Positions 49,434-59,387 of a stretch of DNA of 64,000 nucleotides are shown piece by piece. The stretch covers positions 1 through 64,000 of the forward strand of contig QHBT01000008.1 in the NCBI GenBank assembly GCA_003244185.1. Reading direction: 5' to 3'. Under the pieces are notes generated by a model that had not been told where the DNA came from, made no database searches, and saw only the letters and a list, made by a program, of their open reading frames with translations. A program made the position numbers and the translations under genes. Position 1 is the stretch's first letter, and each line of letters opens with the position of its first letter. Source of the stretch: Candidatus Dormiibacter spiritus (GTDB lineage: Bacteria; Chloroflexota; Dormibacteria; Dormibacterales; Dormibacteraceae).

Positions 49434-50684
49434 CTACCTAGAGTCGGGCGGCCCACAGGAGTCGTCAAGACGGAAGCGCCTGACCCTGGTGGCGACCAGG
49501 CAGCGGGCAGCGCCGAGCGCCCCCAGCGTGCCGATCCACAGGGCCGGATGAAGACCCAGCCATTGACCGAGCAGGCCCCCGGCCAGGGCTCCCAGGGGCC
49601 GGACCCCCCAGTTGAGCTGGTCGCTGGCAGCGGTGACTCTTCCCATCAGATGCCCCGGAATCAGCGCCTGCAGCATCGTGCTGGCGTTGGCGTCGAGCAG
49701 CATCAGCCCGATTCCGACAATGATGGAGCCGGCACCGATGATCGCCGTCGCGGTCAGGGGCGGTCCGAAGGCGAGCGGGACCGCCAGGAATCCACCGGTG
49801 AACATCACCTCCCCCGCAACCATGGTCCGTCCGATTCCGGCCTGCCTGGCGAGCGGCGCGGCCGCCAGACTGCCGATGATCGCGCCCAATCCCGCGAGGA
49901 CCGGCGGAATCCCGATCAAGACCGGCGGCAGGTGGAGCGCCCTGACCATGTAGAGCACGGCGAGCGCCCAGTAGATGAAATTGAAGAAGTTCATAGTGCT
50001 CACCACCACGTAGAACGGGCGGAGGATCGGATGCGAAAAGGTGAAGCGCACTCCCTCGCTGATGCCCTGCCAGAGCGATTGTGGTGATCCCGCCGGCGGC
50101 GGCTCGTGGGCCCGGATGCCTGTCACCAGGCCGGCTGAGGCTAGAAAGGAAGCAGCGTCAGTTAGCAGGGCAAGGGGCGGACCGATGACCTGAACGAGCA
50201 GACCGGCCACGCCCGGCCCGGCGAGGAAGCTGAGTGAGCGGCTGAGCGACAGCCGGCCGTTGGCGGCCGGCCGCAAGGGACTTGCGACCAGCGACTGCAG
50301 GCGCCCCGAGTAGGCCAGCCGGAAGAGAACCTGAAGCGCACCGGCGGCGAACGCGATCAGGTAGAGAGCCTGAATGCTGAGGTGTCCAGACAGGGCGAGT
50401 GCCGGGACGGATCCGATCAGCAAGGCGCGACCCAGGTCGGCGAAGATCATCACCGGCTGGCGCCGATGCCGATCGACCAGGACTCCGGCGGGCAGGTAGA
50501 GGAGCAGATGGGGAAGAAGTCCAAAGGCGGTCAGGAGCCCCATCTGAAGGGCACCGGCGCCCAGCGTGATCGCTGCAGTCAGCGGCAGGGCCAGCGAGGT
50601 GACGGCGTCACCGAACAGTGAGATAGTCGCCGCGCCCCAGAAGAGCCTGAAGCTGCGGCCGGCCAGCCCCTCACGATCGGTCAC
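49434..50684 (-). CDS. MFS transporter (efflux-type)
   Basis: This 416-residue major-facilitator protein has about twelve TM helices. It contains SFRLFWGAATISLFGDAVTS, the loop-2/3 motif YLPAGVLVDRHRRQP, and SLSFLAGPGVAGLLVQVIG, typical of macrolide/drug-exporter-like MFS_3 members. It lies 13 bases downstream of the helicase gene on the same strand, so the two may be co-transcribed. The substrate is unknown. Confidence 0.9.
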   Translation of the reverse strand: MTDREGLAGRSFRLFWGAATISLFGDAVTSLALPLTAAITLGAGALQMGLLTAFGLLPHLLLYLPAGVLVDRHRRQPVMIFADLGRALLIGSVPALALSGHLSIQALYLIAFAAGALQVLFRLAYSGRLQSLVASPLRPAANGRLSLSRSLSFLAGPGVAGLLVQVIGPPLALLTDAASFLASAGLVTGIRAHEPPPAGSPQSLWQGISEGVRFTFSHPILRPFYVVVSTMNFFNFIYWALAVLYMVRALHLPPVLIGIPPVLAGLGAIIGSLAAAPLARQAGIGRTMVAGEVMFTGGFLAVPLAFGPPLTATAIIGAGSIIVGIGLMLLDANASTMLQALIPGHLMGRVTAASDQLNWGVRPLGALAGGLLGQWLGLHPALWIGTLGALGAARCLVATRVRRFRLDDSCGPPDSR

Positions 50685-50697
50685 GCCTCTGGACCGC

Positions 50698-53133
50698 TCA
50701 GGTGCGGCTGATCACGTCGCGTTCCATCCGAACGACCGCTGCTCGCACTGTCGCTTGGAGCGGGTGACGACTCTCCCGCAGGGCGTGATCCAGTTGGCGC
50801 AGCGTCGAGTAGAGGGACTTCATAGCCTTGATCGCATCGCCGATGTCGACGTTCTGGGGCAGGGGGATCGAGTCCATGGGGTCGCCCAGCGCCCAGTGGT
50901 AGGCGAAATCGATGTAGTCGTATGACGGCGGCCGCAGATTGGGCTCGTCCACGTCCTGCTCCAGTTCGGCGAACCGGTTGTAGAGCGAACGGAGCAGCCG
51001 CGACACTTGCCCGACGGCCGGAGTGGGGTAACGCCGGGGCTGTCGCGGTCCGCGATCCCGACCGCGATCCTCAGCCGCCAGCATGACGGTGAGGGCGCAA
51101 AGCTCCTCGGGCCCCAGCCCCTCGAAATACCCCTGCCAGAGAGCCTCGACGAGCACGAGTGAGTTCTCCCCGTAGACGCGGGCGGTGAGCAACCCCTTCT
51201 CAGTCGGCTTGTCGCCCTCGATGAAGCCCGCCTCGCCCAGCACCCTGTACAGCCGCCGCAGCTTGCGCTGGTACTGGTCGTTCTGCTCGACCTTCGTCCG
51301 CTCGCCCTGCTTCAGCTCCCGCTCCAGCTCTCGCTGCTCGCCGAAGCCGGCCAGGTGCTCGCCGAAGCGCGGACAGCCCGTGATCCGGGATTTGCGCTGC
51401 CGCTCCTGCAGCGCCTGGCGCTCCTCCTCCAGACGGTGCAGTTGGCGGCCCGCAAGGCCGTGAGGACGGCCGCGGAAGCCGCCCTGGCCCCGCCGCCGAG
51501 TCGGCACGGGGACCGCCTCCCGCCGGAGCCGCCGCGTCTCCAGGCGGATGGAGCGCAGCCGGTCCTCGTTGCGCAGGTAGTCGCTCACGTCCTTGGGCCG
51601 GCAGCGCTCGCAGTCCCAGGTGGCGCTCAGGTCCTCCAGCCGCAGCCGGACGTTCTCTAGCCGCTCCTGCAATTCACCGGCGGCAGTGCGCAGCTGGAAC
51701 TGACCGAAGGAGCGCAGCATCAGCTCGTCGGCCTGCTCTGGCGTGTAGATGCGGAGCAGATTGAGCGCCATGTTGTAGGTGGGCAGGAACTTGGAACGGA
51801 TGACAGGCCCGGGCCCCATGGCCACCTCGTAGATGGTGCCGATGTCCACGTCCTGCTCCTTCAGGATCACGCCGTGGCCACGGATGTCGATCCCGCGGCG
51901 GCCGGCGCGGCCCATCAGCTGCGTCAGCTCGCCCGTGGTCAGGTTGGCGAAACCCACGCCGTCGAACTTGCTGAAGGAGGAGACCACCACCGCCTTGGCA
52001 GGCATGTTGATGCCCAGAGCCAGAGTCTCAGTTGCGAAGACCACCTTGATCAGGCCCGCTTGGAAGAGCTCTTCGACCAGCTCCTTGTGATAGGGCAGCA
52101 GGCCAGCATGGTGGGCGGCCAGGCCACGCAGCAGCATGTTGCTGTCCACCATGCGCCTGAACAATGCCGCCTCGTCCGCGTCCACCAGTGACTCCAGCCG
52201 CTGCTGGGCGAGCCGCTCGATCCGTGCCTTCTCGTCGTCGCTGGTCAGGTCCAGGCCGTGATAGGCGCAGCGCTGGAGGGCTTCCCGGCAGCCCCGGCGG
52301 GAGAAGATGAAGTAGATGGCCGGCAGCATCTGCTGCTCGGACAGCTGCTCGACCACCTTCAGCATGTCGTTGGCCGGAAGTCGCCTGAAGCCGTGCGCCT
52401 GGCTCATCGCCTCGTCCTCGCGCAGCGCGCGCTGCCAGGTGTCCTGATGAACCTTGCCGTGGCTGTCGAAGAGCGGCCTGAAAACGTTCCGCATCGAGAG
52501 CCAGAGCCGCAGCTCGGTCGGCCGCTCGGCGTGGTAGACGGTGGCGATGGGACCCCGGTTCTCCGCCATCCAGGTGGCGAGCTCCCGGTAGTTGCCAACC
52601 GTCGCCGAGAGGCCTACGAACTTGATCTGGCTGGGCGCCTGGATGATCACCTCTTCCCAGACTGAGCCGCGCGGAAAGTCGTCGATGTAGTGAACCTCGT
52701 CCAGGACCACATAGCGCACGCCGTCCAGTCGGCTCAGGTCCTCGTAGATGAGGTTGCGCAGGATCTCCGTCGTCATGACGACTATGGGCGCGCGGTCGTT
52801 GATGCTGTTCTCACCGGTGACAAGACCCACGAGGTCGGCTCCGTACTGGCGGACGAAGTCGCGGTATTTCTGGTTGCTGAGTGCCTTGAGCGGAGTGGTG
52901 TAGATCACCTGCACGCCCTCGCGCAGGGCGCGGAAGTTGCAGTAGTCGGCGACCACCGTTTTGCCGCTGGAGGTGGGGGCGCAGACGAGGACGCCCTGGT
53001 GGGTGTCCAGCTTCTCGATCGCCTCGCGCTGAAAGGGATCGAGCGGCCAGGGGAGGCTCTCCTGAAAGCCTTCGAGATAGGTGAGGGCGTCCGTCGCGAT
53101 GCTGGCAATGCTAAAGTGCCGGGCGGACGGCAA
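50698..53133 (-). CDS. Ski2/Mtr4-like DEVH-box RNA helicase (HelY type)
   Basis: This 811-residue superfamily-2 helicase has motif I CAPTSSGKTVVAD, Ia TTPLKALSNQKY, II VLDEVHYIDD, III GLSATVGN, IV-like IYFIFSRRGC, V FATETLALGINMPAK and VI QLMGRAGRRGID. A long Arg/Glu-rich insertion (around 505-600) with CERC and the C-terminal DSHCT domain follow. It unwinds RNA and likely takes part in RNA turnover or ribosome maturation. Actinomycetota and Chloroflexota carry similar HelY proteins. Confidence 0.92.
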   Translation of the reverse strand: MPSARHFSIASIATDALTYLEGFQESLPWPLDPFQREAIEKLDTHQGVLVCAPTSSGKTVVADYCNFRALREGVQVIYTTPLKALSNQKYRDFVRQYGADLVGLVTGENSINDRAPIVVMTTEILRNLIYEDLSRLDGVRYVVLDEVHYIDDFPRGSVWEEVIIQAPSQIKFVGLSATVGNYRELATWMAENRGPIATVYHAERPTELRLWLSMRNVFRPLFDSHGKVHQDTWQRALREDEAMSQAHGFRRLPANDMLKVVEQLSEQQMLPAIYFIFSRRGCREALQRCAYHGLDLTSDDEKARIERLAQQRLESLVDADEAALFRRMVDSNMLLRGLAAHHAGLLPYHKELVEELFQAGLIKVVFATETLALGINMPAKAVVVSSFSKFDGVGFANLTTGELTQLMGRAGRRGIDIRGHGVILKEQDVDIGTIYEVAMGPGPVIRSKFLPTYNMALNLLRIYTPEQADELMLRSFGQFQLRTAAGELQERLENVRLRLEDLSATWDCERCRPKDVSDYLRNEDRLRSIRLETRRLRREAVPVPTRRRGQGGFRGRPHGLAGRQLHRLEEERQALQERQRKSRITGCPRFGEHLAGFGEQRELERELKQGERTKVEQNDQYQRKLRRLYRVLGEAGFIEGDKPTEKGLLTARVYGENSLVLVEALWQGYFEGLGPEELCALTVMLAAEDRGRDRGPRQPRRYPTPAVGQVSRLLRSLYNRFAELEQDVDEPNLRPPSYDYIDFAYHWALGDPMDSIPLPQNVDIGDAIKAMKSLYSTLRQLDHALRESRHPLQATVRAAVVRMERDVISRT

Positions 53134-53293
53134 TGCTGGGCGGCGTCAGGATGTGCGCCCTACTCGGGGTGCGTCATCGCCTCGACGCCGCTTTCGGGCG
53201 TCCACCGAATCAGTCGCCTGGCCGCGCCGAACCTGATGAAGGCGGCGCTGGGGATGAGAGCCGTCCTCGTCACCCGGACGGGTCGGTCCCGCC

Positions 53294-53671
53294 TCAGTAG
53301 GCGGGCCTGAGACCAGCCAGCATGGGGAAGTGGCGCACGTTGGTTGTCAGCAGCCTCGCATCCAGAACGAGTGCGGTCGCGGCGATCAGGTAATCCGCGG
53401 CGTCGATCCCGCTGAAGGCGCCGCGGTGCTGGCGCGCCAGCTCGCCTGCCGTCCGGGCGATACCTTCACTCACTGGTATCCAGACGATTGCCGAGCAAAA
53501 CTGCTCGAGGGCCTCCAGCTCATCGTCTCGAGCACCCGCCAGGAGCTCGAAGCGAACGACCTCGTTGCCGAGGACGGGCTGTGCTTCCGCGATGAGCCGT
53601 TTGAGCAGACTGACCGCCGGCTGGAAGCCGCGCAGGTGATCGATCGCAACGCTGGTGTCGAGGATTCTCAC
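53294..53671 (-). CDS. vapC: VapC-type PIN-domain toxin
   Basis: This 125-residue PIN ribonuclease has acidic site residues D5 ([12 protein letters not shown]), E42 (FELLAG), D90 and D93 ([14 protein letters not shown]). The fourth position reads TTNVRHF with N111, a common variant of Asp. It overlaps the antitoxin gene by four bases, as usual. The expected target is tRNA or rRNA. Confidence 0.9.
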   Translation of the reverse strand: MRILDTSVAIDHLRGFQPAVSLLKRLIAEAQPVLGNEVVRFELLAGARDDELEALEQFCSAIVWIPVSEGIARTAGELARQHRGAFSGIDAADYLIAATALVLDARLLTTNVRHFPMLAGLRPAY

Positions 53672-53928
53672 TCCAGCCCGAACCGACGGAGCCGCTCATT
53701 CAGGTCGCCGCGCAGCGCGTCCACATATTCAGCCCCCGTCCAGGTTCGCCCGCTCCAGGAGCCGGCGCTGGCGTCGAGGGCGCGGAGCCTCTCGGGCTTT
53801 GTCTTCTGGCCGAAGGTGCCGCGAACTGCGCGCCGGATCAGCTCGGAGCGGGTTGCCCCGGTTGAACGTGCAGCACGATCGAGAAGCCCCAGCTCCTCGT
53901 CGCCCAGGTAAATCTGCGTCCTGCCCAC
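53668..53928 (-). CDS. vapB: VapB-type ribbon-helix-helix antitoxin
   Basis: This antitoxin of about 86 residues starts with the RHH fold ([39 protein letters not shown]), then a C-terminal toxin-wrapping tail. GTG 53928 is chosen: a TATTGT -10-like box (complement of 53935-53940) lies six bases upstream. A longer frame from GTG 53946 would contain the promoter. It represses its own promoter together with VapC. Confidence 0.85.
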   Translation of the reverse strand: MGRTQIYLGDEELGLLDRAARSTGATRSELIRRAVRGTFGQKTKPERLRALDASAGSWSGRTWTGAEYVDALRGDLNERLRRFGLE

Positions 53929-54009
53929 GGTGTCACAATACACCACTATGTGTCGGCTCCTGCTCGGTGGTTCGTGCTGCGGCGGGCGCGGCGGCGCAGA
54001 CTTTGGGTC

Positions 54010-55497
54010 ATGGCTGACGCTCTGAACCTGCCATCACCATGCGTCGTGGTGCTGGTCGGACCGGGTGCTTCCGGCAAGTCGGCCTGGGCAGCTGCTAATT
54101 TCCCGCCCGAAGCCATCGTCTCCAGCGACCGGCTGCGGGCCCTGATCGGTGCCGGTGAGGGCGATTTGACGGCCAGCTCGGATGCGTTCGCGCTGCTTGA
54201 AGACGTCGTCCGGAAGCGCCTCGCCAGGGGTCTCACCACGGTGATCGACACCCTGGGTCTGGACGCCGGGCGACGAAGGGAGTGGCTGGCCCTTGCCCGG
54301 CGTCACCAGCTCGCCTGCGTAGCCGTTGCCTTCGACACCCCGGCCGGCGAGTGCCGGGCGCGCAACCGGGACCGGGCCAAGCGGATCCCGGCCGACGTGC
54401 TGTCCGCGCAGTTGGCCAGGTGGCCTCGGACTCTCGAGGAGCTGACCGGCGAGGGTTACGACGCCGTTCTCACGCCGAGGCCAGTGCGTGTGGTCCCCAG
54501 GGCCTTCGTCGAGGCACCGACGGCGGTCCGGCGTCACCACGAGGAACCGAAGGGACTGCGCTTTGGTCTGCACCTGGGCAGCTTCACCTTCCCCGGCGGC
54601 TCACAGGCCACAGCCAGCCGGCTGCGCCTGATCGCGGAAGCAGCGGAGGCTGCCGGCTTCGACGCCATCTACGTCATGGACCACTTCCGCCAGATCCCGC
54701 AGGTTGGCAGGCCCTGGGAGGACTTCCTGGATAGCTACACGACGCTGGCCTACCTCGCAGCCTGCACCGAGCGGGTGCAGCTGGGCGCGCTGGTGACCGG
54801 GATCACCTACCGCCACGTCGTCCAGCTCGCCAAGATCGTGGCCACCCTCGACGTGCTGAGCGGCGGGCGCGCTGTCTGCGGACTGGGATTGGCCTGGTTC
54901 AAAGAGGAGCACCTCGCCTACGGAGTGCGCTTTCCTCCGACCCGGGAGCGCTACGCCCTGCTCGAGGACGCCCTGCAGCTGTTTCCCCTGATGTGGGGAC
55001 CGGGCCGCCGGTCCTTCGAGGGAAAGCTGCTGACGGTGCCGGAGACCGCCTGCTACCCGCGCCCGCTGCAGGAGCACGTGCCGATCATCTTGGGCGGCGG
55101 CGGGGAGCTCCGGACGCTGCGGCTCGCGGCGCGGTACGCCGACGCCGCCAACGTGTTGGGAGATACGGCCACCGTTTGGCGCAAGGCGGCGGTCCTGCGC
55201 GCGCACTGTGAAGAGATCCGCCGCGATCCGGCGGAGGTCCGGCTCACTCATCTGTCGACGGCGCTGGTGGGTGCCGACGATCACCAGGTGGTCGAGCTGG
55301 TGGAGCGGCTCCGGCCCCGGCGGCAGGACCCGGCCCGGTTCGCGAGGGCTGTCAACGCCGGCACCATCGGGGACCATGTGGGCAGGTTTCGGGAGCTCGC
55401 CGACGCTGGTGTGGCGGAGGTCATGATCCGTCTGCCCGACGTGGCCGATCCCGACGCCCTGGAGCGGACCGCCAAGGTCATCCGGGCCTTCCGGTGA
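54010..55497 (+). CDS. P-loop kinase-like domain fused to an F420-type LLM oxidoreductase
   Basis: This 495-residue two-domain protein has residues 1-165 as an AAA/polynucleotide-kinase-like P-loop domain: GPGASGKS (17-24), [10 protein letters not shown], then [20 protein letters not shown] and a basic lid [16 protein letters not shown]. From about 183 it is a luciferase-like F420-dependent oxidoreductase (TIGR03560-like): [40 protein letters not shown] and [20 protein letters not shown]. The N-terminal domain resembles the kinase of bacterial Pnkp/ZTL. The fused activities suggest phosphorylation and reduction of one substrate, but this is untested. Confidence 0.87.
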   Translation: MADALNLPSPCVVVLVGPGASGKSAWAAANFPPEAIVSSDRLRALIGAGEGDLTASSDAFALLEDVVRKRLARGLTTVIDTLGLDAGRRREWLALARRHQLACVAVAFDTPAGECRARNRDRAKRIPADVLSAQLARWPRTLEELTGEGYDAVLTPRPVRVVPRAFVEAPTAVRRHHEEPKGLRFGLHLGSFTFPGGSQATASRLRLIAEAAEAAGFDAIYVMDHFRQIPQVGRPWEDFLDSYTTLAYLAACTERVQLGALVTGITYRHVVQLAKIVATLDVLSGGRAVCGLGLAWFKEEHLAYGVRFPPTRERYALLEDALQLFPLMWGPGRRSFEGKLLTVPETACYPRPLQEHVPIILGGGGELRTLRLAARYADAANVLGDTATVWRKAAVLRAHCEEIRRDPAEVRLTHLSTALVGADDHQVVELVERLRPRRQDPARFARAVNAGTIGDHVGRFRELADAGVAEVMIRLPDVADPDALERTAKVIRAFR

Positions 55498-55578
55498 GAA
55501 GGGTCAAGAACAGACGCCGATCGAAGCTCGCCCGGTAGGCCGTATCCCGGAGCTGCCAGCGAGATCCGTCACGAGCTG

Positions 55579-55782
55579 ATGACGCTGGTTGACGTGATTC
55601 AGCCGGATCGGTTTCCTGACGTGTGCAGCGATCCGGACGACAACCAGGTTCTGGCGGCGGCCGCCTGGGGAGCAGCGAAGGTGATAGTGACTGGAGACAA
55701 GGATCTGCTGACACTGGCGGCGTACCAAGGCGCCGCCATCATGTCGCCTTCGGCGTACTCGCAGGTTCTGCTTAAGTCCTGA
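55579..55782 (+). pseudogene. 5'-truncated PIN-domain toxin gene
   Basis: Only the C-terminal half of a PIN protein (COG1569-like) remains: VCSDPDDNQVLAAAAWGAAK and VIVTGDKDLLTLAAYQGAAI, holding two of the usual acidic residues. The N-terminal half with the first catalytic Asp is absent, and the bases after 55497 contain no in-frame continuation. It is a probable deletion remnant about 2 kb from an intact vapBC. Confidence 0.65.
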
Positions 55783-55919
55783 CGGCAAAGGGCCAGGCGC
55801 TGGAATCGATTGGCGGCATACGGTGCTGTGCCGCCGTTCTTCGCGGAGCCAGACGCGATAAATGCGGGTGGGGCCAGGAGGCGCCGACACCGCGCTTCGG
55901 CAGGTGCTAGCTTGCTGGA

Positions 55920-57122
55920 ATGAGCGCGCCTCAGCCTCTGGCCGACATCCGTGTCTTCGACTTGACCCACGCGCTTGCCGGGCCCTACTGCACGATGCTG
56001 CTGGGCGACCTGGGCGCGGATGTCGTGAAGCTGGAGCCACCCGGCGGCGACCACGCCCGCCAATGGGGACCGCCCTTTCTGGGCGGCGAGTCGACCTACT
56101 TTCTGTCAGTCAACCGCAACAAGCGCAGTGTGGTCCTCGATCTCAAGTCAACAGCGGGTCTGCACACCGCGCAGGAGCTGGCGCTGGCCTCTGACGTGGT
56201 GGTCGAGAACTTCAAGCCCGGGACCGCCGAGCGGCTCGGGCTCGGTTCTGAGCAGCTCCGGGGGAGCAAGCCAGAGCTCATCTACGCTTCGATCAGCGGT
56301 TTTGGCGCCGAGCATCCGGAGCTGGCCGGCTACGACCAGATCGCTCAGGGCACGAGCGGCATCATGAGCCTCACCGGTCCCCCCGGCGGCACTCCGCACA
56401 AAGCGGGCGTGCCGATCGGCGACATCACCGCCGGCATGTTTGCAGCGCACGCAATCCTGGCCGCCCTGCTGGAGCGGGAGCGCGGAGGCGGCGGCCGGAC
56501 CATCGACGTGGCACTCAACGACTCCCTGCTCGCCCTGCTCACCTATCAGGCAGGTCGCTACTTCGCCAGCGGTGAGCCGCCAGGCCGCGACGGCAACTTC
56601 CACGCCACAATCGCGCCCTACGGCATGTACCGGACCAGCGACGGCTTTCTCAACATCGCAGTCGGCTCCGACGGCCAGTTCCAACGCTTCTGTGAGGTGC
56701 TGGAAGCGCCCGAGCTGGCCCGGGATCCGCGCTTTCTCAGCAACGCCAAGCGGCAGGCGGCGCGCGATGATCTGACGCTGGAGCTGGAGGATCGCCTGAG
56801 ACGTCGCACTCGCGCCGACTGGCTGGCTCGCCTGTCAGCGGCGGGGGTGCCGGCGGGTCCCATCCATGATCTCGCGGAAGCCTTTGCCAGCCCGCTGGCC
56901 CAGGCGCGCGAGATGCGGCTGGAGGTGGAGCATCCGACGGCTGGTTGGTTGAGCCAGGTGGGCGCTCCCTGGAAGCTGGACGGTGGCTCCAGCCCTGTGC
57001 GGCTGCCGCCACCCACACTGGGCCAGCACACGGCTCAGGTCCTGAGCGAGGTGCTTGGCTACGACGCTGAGCGGGCGCAGGCGCTAGATGCGGAGCAGCT
57101 GGGTCGAGACAGAGCTCACTAG
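55920..57122 (+). CDS. Class III CoA transferase (CaiB/BaiF)
   Basis: This 400-residue family III CoA transferase opens with IRVFDLTHALAGPYCTMLLG, then GADVVKLEPPGGDHARQWGP, LSVNRNKRSVVLDLKS and VVVENFKPGTAERLGLG. The catalytic Asp is in HKAGVPIGDITAGMFAAHAI. It moves CoA between organic acids; the acids are unknown. A TAGCTT box (55908-55913) is six bases before ATG 55920, consistent with a leaderless mRNA. Confidence 0.93.
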   Translation: MSAPQPLADIRVFDLTHALAGPYCTMLLGDLGADVVKLEPPGGDHARQWGPPFLGGESTYFLSVNRNKRSVVLDLKSTAGLHTAQELALASDVVVENFKPGTAERLGLGSEQLRGSKPELIYASISGFGAEHPELAGYDQIAQGTSGIMSLTGPPGGTPHKAGVPIGDITAGMFAAHAILAALLERERGGGGRTIDVALNDSLLALLTYQAGRYFASGEPPGRDGNFHATIAPYGMYRTSDGFLNIAVGSDGQFQRFCEVLEAPELARDPRFLSNAKRQAARDDLTLELEDRLRRRTRADWLARLSAAGVPAGPIHDLAEAFASPLAQAREMRLEVEHPTAGWLSQVGAPWKLDGGSSPVRLPPPTLGQHTAQVLSEVLGYDAERAQALDAEQLGRDRAH

Positions 57123-57374
57123 CAGCTCGCGAGCGTTCTCCTCGACGTAGGCGAGCACGCTGGCCAGCACCTGATCGGCGTGGCGACCGTCATTGGAGAC
57201 GCAGGCCACCGCCAGTGCCGCCACCTGCCAGCGATCGAGCTCACCCACCTCTGCCGCAGCCACCTGAAAGCGGGTACGGATCCGTGCGAGAAGCCCGCCC
57301 ACCACCTGCCGCTTGTCTTTGAGCGAAGCGCTCTCCGGCAGATGCACCGTGAAGCGCAGCACCCCTATGACCAC
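57084..57374 (-). CDS. DUF503 family protein (YlxP-like)
   Basis: This 96-residue protein matches DUF503: VIGVLRFTVHLPESASLKDK, QVVGGLLARIRTRFQVAAAE and DRWQVAALAVACVSNDGR. Bacterial YlxP-like members sit near ribosome-maturation genes, but here it is alone. Start GTG 57374 lies eight bases from TAGATT (complement of 57383-57388). Its 3' end overlaps the CoA-transferase gene on the opposite strand. Confidence 0.88.
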   Translation of the reverse strand: MVIGVLRFTVHLPESASLKDKRQVVGGLLARIRTRFQVAAAEVGELDRWQVAALAVACVSNDGRHADQVLASVLAYVEENARELLVSSVSTQLLRI

Positions 57375-57536
57375 GGAAGGCCAATCTAATGGCGGTCCGG
57401 ACCCGAGCCGTGGAAGTTGCGCAAGGCTCCGGGAAGCCGCTGAGCGAGATTGCCTCGCTGTTCACGCACCGGTCTTAGGTCGGCCGAACTCCGAATCGCC
57501 ACGCCGGTAAGCGACGGGCCCGGGCGCGAGTGGAGT

Positions 57537-57566
57537 TTGACTAGCATCGCTATCACGATTCATAAT
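57537..57566 (+). promoter_or_regulatory. Sigma-70-like promoter of the dpp-type operon
   Basis: TTGACT (57537-57542) and CATAAT (57561-57566) are separated by 18 bases, about 55 bases before ATG 57621 of the binding protein. A GGAGGAGGG ribosome-binding stretch lies between. Confidence 0.6.
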
Positions 57567-57620
57567 CCGCCGCAGGCCAAGAGGCAGCTGAACCACTCGG
57601 GAGGAGGGCATTCGCCAGGC

Positions 57621-59360
57621 ATGAGCAAGCAAGATCTGACCGGGGACGAGGGCTACCAAAGATTCGAGGAGTTCCTTGACGAGTGGTCGCGGCGGGACTT
57701 CCTCCGCGGCATGGGCGCCGCGACCGCCTTCACCCTTTTCGCTGCCGGTGGCATGGAGCTTCTCGCAGCGTGCGGCGGGGGCGGTGGCGGGGGCCAGCAG
57801 CCATCCCAGGCCAAGAAGGGCGGCCACGTGGTCGAGGCGACGATCGCCGACCTGCAGTACCTGAACCCGGTGCTCTACGGCGACACGGCCAGCTCCACGG
57901 CCACGTCCATGATCTACGACTCCCTCTACATGTCGGACGACAAGGGCAATCCCGCGGCATTGCTCGCCAAGGACCTGCCCAAGATCTCATCCGACCAACT
58001 GACCTACACGATCTCATTGCGGGACGCCAAGTGGACCGATGGCAAGCCTGTCATTGCCGACGACGTCAAGTTCACCTACGAGCTGATGTTCGACCCCAAG
58101 TACGACAAGGTCAACTCCCCCCGGCGCGGCGATCTGGTGGATTACATCCAGTCAGTCAGCGTGAAGGACGCCACGACTGTCGTCTTTCAGCTGAAGAAGG
58201 CCTACTCGCCCTTCACCACCGTGCACCTGCAGTACGGCATCTTGCCAATGCATGTCTGGGGCTCACTGAGCGCAGAACAGATCAACACCACGGATCTCAA
58301 CGGGCGCCCAACAGTGACCAACGGTCCCTTTCAGAACGCCGTCTGGCAGAAGGACCAGCAGGTGACCTTCGACAAGAACCCCAACTACTACCGCGGCGCT
58401 CCCAACGTTGATCGCTACGTGATCAAGGTGATCAAGAGCTCGACCGATATTTTGAACCAGCTGAAGACGGGGGAGACCGACGTCGGTCCGGTGGACCCGG
58501 CCCAGGGCGACGCCGCCCGCACCGTGGACTTGATCACCCTCCACCGGTTCCCCGGCCTGCTCTTCCTTTTTTACCTGTACAACCTGGATCCGGCCAAGAC
58601 GCCCCTCTTTCAGCAGAAGGAAGTCCGCCAGGCGCTGCTCTACGCGCTCGATAGACAGTCGATGGCGAAGGCCATCTACTTCGGTTTCGCAACTGTGGCC
58701 AACACCAGCATGCCGCCCAAGTCCTGGGCCTACAACCCTGACAACAAGCCGGTCTTCAACTTTGACCGTAAGAAGGCCGAGTCGATGCTCGACGCCGCCG
58801 GCTGGAAGAAGGGTCCAGACGGGATCCGAGCCAACGGTGCAGGGTTGAAGCTCAAGTTCGAGATGATCACCAATGCCGGCAACAAGGTTCGTGAGAACTC
58901 GCTGGTGAACATGCAGCAGCAGTGGCGAGACATCGGCGTCGACGCCACGCCTAAGTTCGTCGACTTCAACAAGGTGCTCGTGCCCGCTCTGCGCAACACG
59001 CGCGACTTTCAGGTGCTGATGGTCGGCTTCCAGTGGAGCACTGACCCGGATCAGTCGCAGGTCTGGGCCTCGCGCAACTCGCGGGCGGGTGGATACAACG
59101 GTATGAGCTACAAGAACACCCAGCTCGACACCATCATGGATCAGGCCACGACGACCAGCGACCAAAAGAAGCGCAAGGACCTGTACTTCAAGATGCAGCA
59201 GATCCTGGCCGAGGACCAGCCGGCGCCCATCCTCTTCTTTCCAGACAACCTCTACGGGGTCAACAAGCGGGTCGTCGGGTTCAACGCAGGTCCCTTCGCC
59301 AACCAGTACGACGGCCGGCGGATCTGGATCAAGGACCTCTCCGTTTCCGACGGCAAGTAG
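57621..59360 (+). CDS. Peptide-type ABC substrate-binding protein, Tat lipoprotein
   Basis: This 579-residue SBP_bac_5 protein has a twin-arginine motif (WSRRDFLRGMGAATAFTLFA) followed by a lipobox-like LLAACGGG, so it is probably Tat-exported and lipid-anchored. The binding body shows TYTISLRDAKWTDGKPVIAD, ADDVKFTYELMFDPKYD, PFQNAVWQKDQQVTFDKNPN and EVRQALLYALDRQSMAKAI. ATG 57621 is chosen because the longer frame upstream would span the promoter. It is the first gene of a five-gene importer operon ending in a peptidase gene. Confidence 0.92.
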   Translation: MSKQDLTGDEGYQRFEEFLDEWSRRDFLRGMGAATAFTLFAAGGMELLAACGGGGGGGQQPSQAKKGGHVVEATIADLQYLNPVLYGDTASSTATSMIYDSLYMSDDKGNPAALLAKDLPKISSDQLTYTISLRDAKWTDGKPVIADDVKFTYELMFDPKYDKVNSPRRGDLVDYIQSVSVKDATTVVFQLKKAYSPFTTVHLQYGILPMHVWGSLSAEQINTTDLNGRPTVTNGPFQNAVWQKDQQVTFDKNPNYYRGAPNVDRYVIKVIKSSTDILNQLKTGETDVGPVDPAQGDAARTVDLITLHRFPGLLFLFYLYNLDPAKTPLFQQKEVRQALLYALDRQSMAKAIYFGFATVANTSMPPKSWAYNPDNKPVFNFDRKKAESMLDAAGWKKGPDGIRANGAGLKLKFEMITNAGNKVRENSLVNMQQQWRDIGVDATPKFVDFNKVLVPALRNTRDFQVLMVGFQWSTDPDQSQVWASRNSRAGGYNGMSYKNTQLDTIMDQATTTSDQKKRKDLYFKMQQILAEDQPAPILFFPDNLYGVNKRVVGFNAGPFANQYDGRRIWIKDLSVSDGK

Positions 59361-59387
59361 CCGCAAGCAGCCAAGCTCGAGCAGCTG

